The notes beneath the pieces are model-generated. The model saw only the letters and a program-made list of their open reading frames with translations, made no database searches and was not told where the DNA came from. A stretch of DNA of 13,180 bases, taken from positions 1 to 13,180 of the forward strand of contig CAKZZR010000259.1 in the NCBI GenBank assembly GCA_937885475.1, written 5' to 3'. Source of the stretch: an uncultured Treponema sp. GTDB lineage: Bacteria > Spirochaetota > Spirochaetia > Treponematales > Treponemataceae. Below, in pieces: positions 1 through 7,300 of the stretch. The position numbers were made by a program, and so were the translations under genes. Each line of letters starts with the position of its first letter. The first letter of the stretch is position 1.

Positions 1-23
1 CAAGAAAAAACGGATGATGGAGT

Positions 24-48
24 TCCTATGTTGACAAAAAACATAGGA
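24..48. repeat. Perfect inverted repeat (hairpin)
   Basis: Nine-base perfect arms, TCCTATGTT (24-32) and AACATAGGA (40-48), are separated by seven bases. It lies about 100 bases downstream of the minus-strand small gene that ends at 151. It could therefore act in 3' processing or termination of that transcript, but no T-run directly follows the stem in that direction, so a classical intrinsic terminator is not supported. Seen in sequence; role unknown. Confidence 0.5.
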
Positions 49-75
49 GGCTCAATGACCGTATGCACGAAACCT

Positions 76-151
76 ATTAGACAGTCCCTTCTATTGAACA
101 CTAGCCATCTGAAAGCTGCGCCACTGCTCGCTTCCAGATGAGCGGTCTAAT
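76..151. repeat. Nested inverted repeats in gene-free left edge
   Basis: An outer pair ATTAGAC (76-82) and GTCTAAT (145-151) encloses a longer pair, CATCTGAAAGC (106-116) and GCTTCCAGATG (130-140), which pairs at ten of eleven positions. The outer right arm touches the stop codon of the minus-strand gene. Read on the minus strand this is a two-tier stem directly after that gene, possibly a transcript-end structure or a dispersed repeat. The rest of bases 1-150 shows no convincing coding sequence. Confidence 0.45.
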
Positions 152-396
152 CATATCTCAATACGCACATTCAGCCCTTCGATGTCGCCGCAAAATGGCG
201 TGTCTTTCAGCTTGAACACAAGTTCGCCGTCATCATTGCTGCCAATTTCAATGCGCGTTTTTTTCCATTCTCCGTCCTGCTCGACCTCAAATTCATCTCC
301 GAACTGAATTTTTCCTATGATTTCCTCGTCCTTGATGATGTTAAAGTGCTGGAATTCCGGATTGAACGCGAGTTCTCCGCTGATTGTCTGTGCCAT
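151..396 (-). CDS. Small DUF5348-like protein, function unknown
   Basis: An 81-residue acidic, soluble protein with no signal peptide or membrane segment. Its layout resembles the DUF5348 family of short bacterial proteins from memory: an N-terminal strand pair, a GD-x-FEV segment (around residues 33-37), a W-KKTRIEI segment (around 44-51), and a C-terminal GLNVRIEI ending. The family has no established function. The start is well supported: AGAGGTG lies a few bases before the ATG, and a promoter (TTGACG, 17 bases, TATTTT) lies just upstream. It is transcribed divergently from the amylase gene. It could instead be an unrelated small beta-rich protein; the family assignment is moderate and the gene call is good. 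Confidence 0.75.
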   Translation of the reverse strand: MAQTISGELAFNPEFQHFNIIKDEEIIGKIQFGDEFEVEQDGEWKKTRIEIGSNDDGELVFKLKDTPFCGDIEGLNVRIEI

Positions 397-425
397 AGCG
401 CCACCTCTTCATGTTCTTTTTGTAA

Positions 426-454
426 AAAATAACAAAAACTCTGTGAATCGTCAA
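426..454 (-). promoter_or_regulatory. Promoter of the DUF5348-like gene
   Basis: On the minus strand, TTGACG (454-449) and TATTTT (431-426) are separated by 17 bases. The predicted transcript starts near 419 and leaves a leader of about 23 bases carrying a good Shine-Dalgarno sequence. The -35 box sits only six bases from the -35 box of the divergent amylase promoter, so the two polymerase sites would overlap. Predicted by eye. Confidence 0.5.
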
Positions 455-460
455 ATTCTG

Positions 461-489
461 TTGCATTGCATGTATAGTTAGTCTATAAT
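461..489 (+). promoter_or_regulatory. Promoter of the GH13 gene, predicted leaderless
   Basis: TTGCAT (461-466), a 17-base spacer, and a perfect TATAAT (484-489). Transcription would begin around 495-498, essentially at the ATG at 498. No Shine-Dalgarno sequence can lie between the -10 box and the start codon. A leaderless mRNA is therefore predicted. Confidence 0.65.
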
Positions 490-497
490 GTACTACT

Positions 498-2408
498 ATG
501 AGTGATAAAGAATTCTGGCTTAAAAGCGTTTATAGCGATGGTTCCTGTAATTTTGTGAGCAACCCGACCCCAAAAAAGGGCGAGAAAATTTCAATTGCAG
601 TGCAGGTGTTTGAGAACGCCCCGCTAGATGGCGTGTTCCTGAGCGGAAAGCAGAACGGCGTTGGATTTCCTAAAAAAATGACGCACACGGAATCAAAGGA
701 CGGACTTGCCCGCTACGAGCTTGAGGTTCAGATTTTTGAGAAGGAATTTTCCTATTATTTTGTTTTTGTGTCAGACAGCAGGCTTTATTACTACAACGCG
801 CTCGGAATCTCAGCGTTCATTCCCGACGGCGCGCGCAATTTCAGAATCGTAACGGACTACGTGCAGCCGGAATGGGTTCGCAATGCGGTTTTTTACCAGA
901 TTTTTCCGGAGCGATTCTGCAATGGCGACGACTCAATCAGTGTAAAGGACGGCGAATATACGTTTGACGGCTTCCCGGCAAAACGAGTTAAGGACTGGGC
1001 TTCCGCTCCAGAGGAATATGAGAAGGCGCACTGCCTTGATTTTTACGGCGGAGACCTCATCGGAATCCGGCAGAAGATTCCGTATCTTAAAAAGCTGGGC
1101 GTTACCGCGCTGTACCTTAATCCCATTTTTTACGCGGCCACCGTCCACAAGTACGACTGCCTTGACTATTTTCATGTTGACCCGCATTTTGGCGGCGATG
1201 AGGCGCTTAGCGCACTGATTGACGAGCTTCATAAGAACGGAATGAAAATCATTCTGGACGTTTCCATAAATCATACTGGAATTGCAAACCGTTGGTTCAA
1301 CCGCGACGGAACGTTCTTTCCAAAGACGGAGGGCGCGTTCAATAATCCTGATTCCGAGGAACGCGGCTACTATTTTTTTAATGACGACAACAGCTACAAG
1401 GCGTGGTTCGGCGTGCCGACGCTTCCCACGCTGAATTATACCAATCAGAAGCTGCGCGACCGGCTCTACCGCGATGCCGATTCCGTGGTAAAAAAGTGGC
1501 TCCGCGCTCCGTTCGGAACTGACGGCTGGCGCTTTGACGTTGCCGACGTTATGGCGCGAAACAACGAGATTCAGCTGCACCACGAGGTGTGGCCGGAAAT
1601 TCGGCGCAGCATACGCGAGGAAAATCCGCAGGGCTATCTGCTTGCAGAGGATTGGACGGACTGCGCGGAATTTTTGAACGGCGACGAATGGGATTCGCCC
1701 ATGAATTACTATGGTTCGTGCCTTCCTATCCGCGAATTCTATGGACAGATTGATTTCTTCCATAATTTTGATAACGAGCTCAAGGATTATAAGTCGCGCA
1801 TTTCTGCTCAGGAGCTGGGCGACTGGATTACGCGCTATCTTTCGCGCATTCCGTTTGCGCTTCAGCAGGTGCTTTTCAATCTGCTGGACAGCCACGACAT
1901 AGCGCGTTTTCATACTGATCCAAAGATTTCTGCGGATGCCGTGCGCGGTGCGGTAACGATGCTGTTCACCTTGCCCGGCTGTACGAACATGTATTACGGC
2001 GACGAAGCAGAGATTGACGGTCATTTGAACAACAACGAAGGCTGCCGCTACCCCATGCCATGGAGCAAGTATATAGAGGCGACCGCGGCGTACGATTTGT
2101 ATTCACGGCTCTGCCATATAAAGACAAGTGCTGCTGCGTTCCGCGACGGAGGCTTCCGCGTGGTGTGGGCTGAGGACTATGTTTTTGCCTTTGCACGTTT
2201 TACGCGCGAGGAACTGTGGCTTACCGTCGCTTCCAGCGACACGCAGAGCCGCACGATTCTGCTTCCGCTCAGCATTTTTGGTTCTCACTTTGCAGAGGCG
2301 GACTGTCCGGCTACGGATGCGCTCGGTGTTCCTCTTGATGCCAGAATAAAGGACGGTGCGCTTGAGCTTAGCGTTCCCGCCGGAAAATCATTCTTAATCC
2401 GGCTGTAG
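498..2408 (+). CDS. GH13 alpha-glucan hydrolase (neopullulanase/cyclomaltodextrinase type)
   Basis: A 636-residue enzyme of the alpha-amylase clan that should cleave alpha-1,4 (perhaps alpha-1,6) bonds of maltodextrins, cyclodextrins or pullulan. Residues 1 to about 125 form a beta-rich N-terminal domain like that of GH13_20 enzymes (CBM34-like). The (beta/alpha)8 barrel begins at AVFYQIFPERF. The GH13 signatures are all present: DVSINH (254-259), GWRFDVAD with nucleophile Asp347, LLAED with acid/base Glu384, and LLDSHD with Asp467. A C-terminal beta domain follows from about residue 550. There is no signal peptide, so it acts in the cytoplasm on imported oligosaccharides. The start is set by the promoter, whose -10 box ends eight bases before the ATG. 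No transporter is adjacent. The family is certain; the exact substrate is not. Confidence 0.93.
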   Translation: MSDKEFWLKSVYSDGSCNFVSNPTPKKGEKISIAVQVFENAPLDGVFLSGKQNGVGFPKKMTHTESKDGLARYELEVQIFEKEFSYYFVFVSDSRLYYYNALGISAFIPDGARNFRIVTDYVQPEWVRNAVFYQIFPERFCNGDDSISVKDGEYTFDGFPAKRVKDWASAPEEYEKAHCLDFYGGDLIGIRQKIPYLKKLGVTALYLNPIFYAATVHKYDCLDYFHVDPHFGGDEALSALIDELHKNGMKIILDVSINHTGIANRWFNRDGTFFPKTEGAFNNPDSEERGYYFFNDDNSYKAWFGVPTLPTLNYTNQKLRDRLYRDADSVVKKWLRAPFGTDGWRFDVADVMARNNEIQLHHEVWPEIRRSIREENPQGYLLAEDWTDCAEFLNGDEWDSPMNYYGSCLPIREFYGQIDFFHNFDNELKDYKSRISAQELGDWITRYLSRIPFALQQVLFNLLDSHDIARFHTDPKISADAVRGAVTMLFTLPGCTNMYYGDEAEIDGHLNNNEGCRYPMPWSKYIEATAAYDLYSRLCHIKTSAAAFRDGGFRVVWAEDYVFAFARFTREELWLTVASSDTQSRTILLPLSIFGSHFAEADCPATDALGVPLDARIKDGALELSVPAGKSFLIRL

Positions 2409-2440
2409 GGCAGGGCAAGCGCATTTTTGCGTAAGGCATG

Positions 2441-2478
2441 CAATTGTTCATGCAAAAGTTCTTTTGTTTGAACAATTG
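2441..2478. promoter_or_regulatory. Long inverted repeat overlapping the gatC -35 box
   Basis: CAATTGTTC (2441-2449) and GAACAATTG (2470-2478) are perfect nine-base arms. Inside them CAAAA (2453-2457) pairs with TTTTG (2462-2466). The right arm overlaps the predicted -35 hexamer TTGTAT (2476-2481) of the gat promoter. It may be a repressor operator, or a hairpin ending the upstream amylase transcript. A T-run (2491-2497) exists, but 12 bases beyond the stem, so a standard terminator is doubtful. Confidence 0.5.
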
Positions 2479-2504
2479 TATAAAATACTGCTTTTTTCTA
2501 TAAT
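2476..2504 (+). promoter_or_regulatory. gatC operon promoter, predicted leaderless
   Basis: TTGTAT (2476-2481), a 17-base spacer, and TATAAT (2499-2504). Only six bases separate the -10 box from the gatC ATG, so transcription should begin at the start codon itself. There is no Shine-Dalgarno sequence. The layout closely copies that of the amylase promoter. Confidence 0.65.
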
Positions 2505-2510
2505 AATCCT

Positions 2511-2819
2511 ATGAGTACTCACAAACAAATTGACGAAGAAACATTGAACAATCTTTTGTATCTTTCTCGCCTTTCGCCAGAAAGCACAAATCTTGAGACA
2601 TTAAAAAAACAAGCCAACGAAATCGTAGGCTATTTTGATATTCTTTCTAAATACGATGACAGCGAAAATCCTTACGACGCATATCCATCAACTGTTGCAG
2701 AACAGCTCCGTGCAGATGAGGTTGTGGACGGTCTTGATATTCCAAGCGTAAAGAATGTAAGCGAAAACTTTATGGACGGTTATTTTCAGGTTCCAAAGGT
2801 ATTGGGAGAGGGAGCATAA
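2511..2819 (+). CDS. gatC: Asp/Glu-tRNA amidotransferase subunit C
   Basis: A 102-residue protein with the usual GatC size and layout: an N-terminal helical segment (IDEETLNNLLYLSRLSPE), a second helix ending in IVGYFDILSKYD, then an extended tail with LRADEV and a C-terminal YFQVPKVL. GatC is the small subunit of GatCAB, which converts Glu-tRNA(Gln) to Gln-tRNA(Gln), and often Asp-tRNA(Asn) to Asn-tRNA(Asn). GatC stabilises GatA and links it to GatB. The stop codon is two bases before gatA, and the gatA ribosome-binding site lies inside the end of gatC, so the two are translationally coupled. The start is decided by the promoter position. Assignment rests on family resemblance plus the gatA neighbour. 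Confidence 0.9.
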   Translation: MSTHKQIDEETLNNLLYLSRLSPESTNLETLKKQANEIVGYFDILSKYDDSENPYDAYPSTVAEQLRADEVVDGLDIPSVKNVSENFMDGYFQVPKVLGEGA

Positions 2820-2821
2820 TC

Positions 2822-4312
2822 ATGTACACAATAAAAGAAACTGTAGAAGCATTAAAATCTGGTAAGACTACGAGCGCAGAGCTTATAAAAAAATCCATAG
2901 AGACATTTGAGGCTGACAAAAAATCTGATAAGCCGTTGAACGCATTCCTTGAGATGTACGAGGACGCGCTTTTAAAGGCGGAAGCAGCCGACAAGGAGAT
3001 TGCGGAGGCAAGGGCTAACGGAAATCTTGATTCACTTTTTGAAGAGAAGCCTTTGCTTGGCGTTCCGTTTGCAAACAAGGACAACATCAGCTGCAAGGGA
3101 CACAAGCTTACCTGCGGCTCAAAAATACTTGAGGGCTACAAGGCTCCTTACAATGCTACTGTAATCGATCGTTTGGAGAAGGTTGGTGCAATTCCTCTTG
3201 GCCGCTGCAATCAGGACGAATTTGCGATGGGTTCTTCTACTGAATATTCTTCCTACGGTGCGACCCGTAACCCTATCAACCGCGAATATGTTTCGGGCGG
3301 TTCTTCAGGCGGTTCTGCTGCGGCAGTAAGCGGAAACCAGGCTCTCTTTGCACTTGGAACGGAAACCGGTGGTTCGGTAAGGCTTCCTGCCTCATACTGC
3401 GGAATCTACGGTCTTAAGCCTACCTACGGCGTTCTTAGCCGCTGGGGTGTTGTTGCCTACGGTTCTTCCCTTGATCAGGTTGGAATCATGGGACACACTC
3501 CGGACGACATCGCACTTCCTTTAAGCTGTATGGCAGGTTCTGATTTTTACGATGACACGAGCGCGGATTTACCGAATGCCGGTGAATTGCGTGCATTAAA
3601 GCCTTATGATGATATGAAAAGCCTTAAGATTGCGATTCCAAAGCAGTTTTTGGAGACAAAGGGCTTGGATGCGGACGTAAAGGCTGCCTTTGACGAGACC
3701 CGCGAATGGTTCAAGGCACAGGGTGCAACCATAGAAGAGGTTGACCTTCCTGTTCTGGATGCCTCAATCGCTTCTTATTATGTTATTGCTTTGAGCGAGG
3801 CCGCAAGTAACCTTAGCCGCTTTGACGGAATCCGCTACGGCCGCCGTGTTGACAACGAAAAGGGCTACGACGAGCTTTATGTTGACACCCGAAGCGAGGG
3901 CTTTGGTCCTGAGGTAAAGCGCCGAATAGTAATCGGAAATTACGTTCTAAGTGAGCAGTTCAGCGGCGACACATACAAGAAAGGCATGACCGTGCGCGCC
4001 CGCATTCAGCGTGAGATGGCAAAACTTTTTGAGAGCTATGACATTGTCCTTTGCCCTACATGCCCAACTCCTGCGTTCAAGCTTGGTCAGAAGGTTGACG
4101 ACCCTCTTGAGATGTACCTCAGCGACATGTACACGGTGTTCGTAAACCTTGCGCGCATTCCATCAGTTAACGTTCCTGCGGGCTTTGCCAAGGGAACTGA
4201 CAACATGCCGATTGGAATGCAGTTTGCAGGCCCTATGTTCAGCGAAGTGAAGTTGCTCCAGATTGCAAGTGCGTGGGAAAAGGCACATCCTGCCTGCGGG
4301 TGCGTGCTGTAA
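2822..4312 (+). CDS. gatA: Asp/Glu-tRNA amidotransferase subunit A
   Basis: A 496-residue amidase-signature protein, the glutaminase subunit of GatCAB. It releases ammonia from glutamine and passes it to GatB for transamidation of mischarged tRNA. The Ser-cisSer-Lys triad is visible: Lys86 in FANKDN, cis-Ser161 in GGSSGGS and nucleophile Ser185 in TGGSVRLPAS. The 75- and 24-residue spacings match those known for GatA. AGGGAG lies seven bases before the ATG. Length is slightly above the usual 485 or so. gatB is not next to it; instead a signalling gene follows after 18 bases. A generic amidase is less likely because gatC is directly upstream. Confidence 0.96.
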   Translation: MYTIKETVEALKSGKTTSAELIKKSIETFEADKKSDKPLNAFLEMYEDALLKAEAADKEIAEARANGNLDSLFEEKPLLGVPFANKDNISCKGHKLTCGSKILEGYKAPYNATVIDRLEKVGAIPLGRCNQDEFAMGSSTEYSSYGATRNPINREYVSGGSSGGSAAAVSGNQALFALGTETGGSVRLPASYCGIYGLKPTYGVLSRWGVVAYGSSLDQVGIMGHTPDDIALPLSCMAGSDFYDDTSADLPNAGELRALKPYDDMKSLKIAIPKQFLETKGLDADVKAAFDETREWFKAQGATIEEVDLPVLDASIASYYVIALSEAASNLSRFDGIRYGRRVDNEKGYDELYVDTRSEGFGPEVKRRIVIGNYVLSEQFSGDTYKKGMTVRARIQREMAKLFESYDIVLCPTCPTPAFKLGQKVDDPLEMYLSDMYTVFVNLARIPSVNVPAGFAKGTDNMPIGMQFAGPMFSEVKLLQIASAWEKAHPACGCVL

Positions 4313-4330
4313 TTTTGTGATAGAAACGAC

Positions 4331-5932
4331 ATGAAAAGGCGTTTTCCGATAATCACAAAGAAAATCGTTTTTGGTATCGTTGTTTCCGGCTTTTTGCTCT
4401 GTTCGGTGGTTTTTTCTGCGGGATATTGGTCGTTCAGCCGGCAGTTCCGTAAGGAGTATGATTCCAACATCAGGGCAATAAGCGAGGCAGCGCGGGAATG
4501 CCTTAATCCTGACGATTTTGCTTTATATCTAAAAACTGCGACCCCCGATGAACGCTATGAGGGCGTTCTTAGAATCCTTCAGGACTTTGTGAACAAGTTT
4601 GAGCTGAATCTGCTGTATGTTTCCGCCGTCAGTGCCCCCGACTATACGGACATCACTTACATCTACAATCCGGTCATGCAGGACGGAAGGTGGCGCGCAT
4701 TTCCCTTGGGTTATACAGAAACCTATGTTGAGCCGCACTATAATTCTTCGGCAAAGCGGGTTTTTGAGAACGGAGAGGTCATCGTGCGCCATACTTTCAG
4801 GACGCGGAGCGGCTCCCACATTACGGCGATGGTTCCTGTGTACGATTCCGATGGAAAAATCGTTGCCGTGCTGGGAGCGCAAAAAAGCATTCAGGAATTT
4901 GTTGATGCCCGCCGCTCGTTCGCGTTTTTTGTCATTGTACTGGAACTTTTGTTTGCCGCGCTTATCGTCATTCTGTTCAGCGCTTATTTTAACGTAAAAT
5001 TCATCAGACCGCTCGTTCTGATAACGCACGAGACAGACCATTTTGCTTCCTACGGCGGTGAGCCTACGGATTCCCTTCTTTCCATAACGAACCGAGACGA
5101 AATTGGCACGCTTGCCCATACGGTGCTTCAGATGGAGAGGGACGTTTGCCGTAACATAAAGGAACTTACGCGGGTTACCGCCGAAAAGGAGCGGATAAGC
5201 ACCGAACTGAACGTTGCCACGCAGATTCAGGCGGACGCCTTGCCAACAGGCTACCCGGCATTTCCGTCGCGAATGGATTTTGACCTGTTTGCCACGATGT
5301 CGCCCGCCAAAGAGGTTGGCGGCGATTTATACGATTATCAGCTGTTGGACTACGACCATCTTATGCTCGTAGTGGGCGACGTAAGCGGAAAAGGCGTTCC
5401 TGCCGCGCTTTTTATGATGACGGCAAAGACTCTGCTTTCCTCGCTCGCCATGCAGGGGCTTTCTCCTCGTGAGATTTTTATGTCGGCAAATGACCATTTG
5501 TGCAACGGAAACAGCGCCGAGCTTTTTGTTACCTGCTGGCTTGGCATTCTTACGTTCAGTACCGGCGAACTCCGCTTTGTGAACGCAGGGCATCCGTATC
5601 CAGTTCTGTTTCACGAAGGCGAGTTTGGTTTTATCAAAGAAAAGCCGAATTTTGTGCTTGGTGGTATGCCCGGCATTCCTTATAAGGAGCACTCGCTTAC
5701 CTTGAATAAGGGCGACCGGCTTTTTGTCTATTCCGACGGCGTTACGGAAGCAACCTCCGGCGCAAAAAAGCTGTTCGGCGTGGAGCGTCTGCTTTCTGCA
5801 GTTTCTGCCACCGCCGCACAGAACGCGCCCGACACGCTCAAAAGCGTGCGCTGTGCAATAGATGAGTTTGTGGGCAATGCGGAGCAGTTTGACGATATAA
5901 CTATGCTTCAATTTGAATGGAAGAAGGCGTAA
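4331..5932 (+). CDS. RsbU/SpoIIE-type membrane Ser phosphatase
   Basis: A 533-residue PP2C-like phosphatase that would dephosphorylate a phospho-Ser STAS protein in a partner-switching pathway. Order of parts: TM1 (about 12-32), an extracytoplasmic sensor (about 35-195) whose end (MVPVYDSDGKIVAVLGA) resembles a dCache/PAS-like fold, TM2 (about 197-220), a HAMP-like segment (about 221-275), a helical linker (278-302), then the SpoIIE domain (about 315-530). Metal-binding acidic motifs are intact: GGDLYD (Asp332), GDVSGKG (Asp350), SDGVTEA (Asp469) and FDDITM (521-522). No good Shine-Dalgarno sequence precedes the ATG, so it may depend on translation from gatA, 18 bases upstream. Its likely substrate is the STAS protein two genes downstream (inference). 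Confidence 0.93.
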   Translation: MKRRFPIITKKIVFGIVVSGFLLCSVVFSAGYWSFSRQFRKEYDSNIRAISEAARECLNPDDFALYLKTATPDERYEGVLRILQDFVNKFELNLLYVSAVSAPDYTDITYIYNPVMQDGRWRAFPLGYTETYVEPHYNSSAKRVFENGEVIVRHTFRTRSGSHITAMVPVYDSDGKIVAVLGAQKSIQEFVDARRSFAFFVIVLELLFAALIVILFSAYFNVKFIRPLVLITHETDHFASYGGEPTDSLLSITNRDEIGTLAHTVLQMERDVCRNIKELTRVTAEKERISTELNVATQIQADALPTGYPAFPSRMDFDLFATMSPAKEVGGDLYDYQLLDYDHLMLVVGDVSGKGVPAALFMMTAKTLLSSLAMQGLSPREIFMSANDHLCNGNSAELFVTCWLGILTFSTGELRFVNAGHPYPVLFHEGEFGFIKEKPNFVLGGMPGIPYKEHSLTLNKGDRLFVYSDGVTEATSGAKKLFGVERLLSAVSATAAQNAPDTLKSVRCAIDEFVGNAEQFDDITMLQFEWKKA

Positions 5933-5935
5933 GGT

Positions 5936-6991
5936 ATGAACGACAAAGGAAAACGGATTCTAACGGAATACAGGGATAACAAGGCTGCGTTTGAAAAACT
6001 GGAGCAAGATGCGCTTTCTGAAATTCAGCAGATTGTGGAAGAATGCAATGTGCGCGTGTACACCATAAACCACCGCATAAAAGAAGAAGAAAGCCTTGCC
6101 GGAAAGCTTGAGCGCAAGGGCGATAAATACAATTCGCTTTTTGACATTACGGACATACTTGGCTTGCGCGTGGTGTGCTTTTTTGCAGATGAGGTTGACG
6201 TACTTGCTTCCCGCTTGGAGTCAGTTTTTAAAATAGACTGGGAAGATTCAATAGACAAACGAAAATTCCTCAGCACCAATTCATTTGGATATCTTTCATT
6301 GCATTATATCTGTTCCCTGAAGGTGCCTGACCCGACTATTCCGGAGCTTTCACAGGTTCGTTTTGAGGTTCAGATGTGCTCGCTTCTTCAGCATGTGTGG
6401 GCTGTGATGGAGCATGATTTGGGATACAAGACAAAATTTGGCGTGCCTCGAGCAGTTTCCCGCGATTTTTCGCGTCTTGCGGGGCTTCTTGAGATTGCGG
6501 ACGAGCATTTTACGCGGATTCGTGACACTGTCGCAAATTATACCGAGGTTGTCCGCCAGAAAATCGTGAACGATGATGCGAATGACATACCTATTGATTC
6601 TGTGTCTCTTGAAGAATATATGCGTTCAAGCAAGAATATACGCGCATTCCTTAATGTGATTGCGAATATGTGTAATGCAGAAATCTATGACGACAACGCG
6701 GACTCTTACCTTGAGCAGCTTGCATGGCTCAAAATCGAGACTATTGGAGACCTTCAGCAGATGCTTTCTCGTAACTCATCGCTTGCGCTTCGGATGGCGC
6801 GCTCATCACTTGCGGGAAGCGGTCTTGACATCTTTGCCTCAAATGTCGCGCTCCGCCTTTTGTGCCGTGCCGAGCTTGTTTCGGCAGAATATACGCAGAA
6901 GCAGGCGACGGAATTCTTCTGTCTTTCAACAAAGGACAAAGCGCGTGCGGAACGCTATGCAAGGGAACTTTTTCTAGGGAACAACATATAG
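5936..6991 (+). CDS. RelA/SpoT-domain (p)ppGpp synthetase-like protein
   Basis: A 351-residue soluble protein whose N-terminal half (about 35-200) is a RelA/SpoT synthetase domain. It should make ppGpp/pppGpp or a related nucleotide from ATP and GDP/GTP. Key features fit small alarmone synthetases: a basic stretch HRIKEEESLAGKLERKG (46-62), TDILGLRVV with Asp73, NSFGYLSLHY with Tyr119 (base stacking), and EVQMCSLLQHVWAVMEHDLGYK (144-165) with Glu144. No HD hydrolase domain is present, so it is not a bifunctional Rel. Residues 200-351 form a helical extension I do not recognise. The ATG is four bases after the phosphatase stop codon, with AAGG eight bases upstream. Activity is inferred, not proven. 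Confidence 0.88.
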   Translation: MNDKGKRILTEYRDNKAAFEKLEQDALSEIQQIVEECNVRVYTINHRIKEEESLAGKLERKGDKYNSLFDITDILGLRVVCFFADEVDVLASRLESVFKIDWEDSIDKRKFLSTNSFGYLSLHYICSLKVPDPTIPELSQVRFEVQMCSLLQHVWAVMEHDLGYKTKFGVPRAVSRDFSRLAGLLEIADEHFTRIRDTVANYTEVVRQKIVNDDANDIPIDSVSLEEYMRSSKNIRAFLNVIANMCNAEIYDDNADSYLEQLAWLKIETIGDLQQMLSRNSSLALRMARSSLAGSGLDIFASNVALRLLCRAELVSAEYTQKQATEFFCLSTKDKARAERYARELFLGNNI

Positions 6992-7006
6992 AATGCAGGG
7001 GTTATT

Positions 7007-7300
7007 ATGACTATCAATAAAGAACTGAATGGAAAAGCGGCGGCTGTTTCTGTGAGCGGTCGTTTGGACTCGAATACTTCTACTGAATTGGAAAAGGTTT
7101 TTCAGGAACTTTTGGACTTGGATTCCGTTACGGTTGATTTTGCAGGACTGGAATATATTTCTTCTGCAGGACTCCGTGTGCTTCTTTCGGTTCATAAGAT
7201 GTTTGCCTCAAAGGGCGGTCTTACTATTCTGAATGCACGGGAAGCCGTTCTTGATATTTTTGAAGTTACAGGCTTAATGGACATTCTGAACGTAAAATGA
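7007..7300 (+). CDS. STAS-domain anti-sigma-factor antagonist
   Basis: A 97-residue single STAS domain of the SpoIIAA/RsbV type. In such systems the unphosphorylated form binds and sequesters a kinase/anti-sigma factor, and phosphorylation on one serine switches it off. The segment YISSAGLRVLL (50-60) is the phosphorylation loop, with Ser53 in the usual acceptor position and Ser52 where SpoIIAA has Asp. GRLDSNTS and a C-terminal FEVTGLMDIL are typical. AGGGG lies five bases before the ATG. It follows the synthetase by 15 bases, and the RsbU phosphatase upstream is its natural partner. The kinase is not in this window. Confidence 0.93.
   Translation: MTINKELNGKAAAVSVSGRLDSNTSTELEKVFQELLDLDSVTVDFAGLEYISSAGLRVLLSVHKMFASKGGLTILNAREAVLDIFEVTGLMDILNVK

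Noticed and set aside
933..2024. Long open frame (363 codons) on the minus strand inside the GH13 gene
   Set aside because: It is exactly antisense to a well-conserved catalytic domain, shows no recognisable protein features and has an Arg/Val-rich composition typical of a complementary-strand artefact.
2441..2497. Classical intrinsic terminator after the GH13 gene
   Set aside because: The T-run begins 12 bases after the stem, and the stem is AT-rich; the overlap with a strong promoter suggests another role.
4529..5119. Minus-strand open frame inside the RsbU phosphatase gene
   Set aside because: Antisense to a gene with intact domains; no family resemblance or ribosome-binding site.
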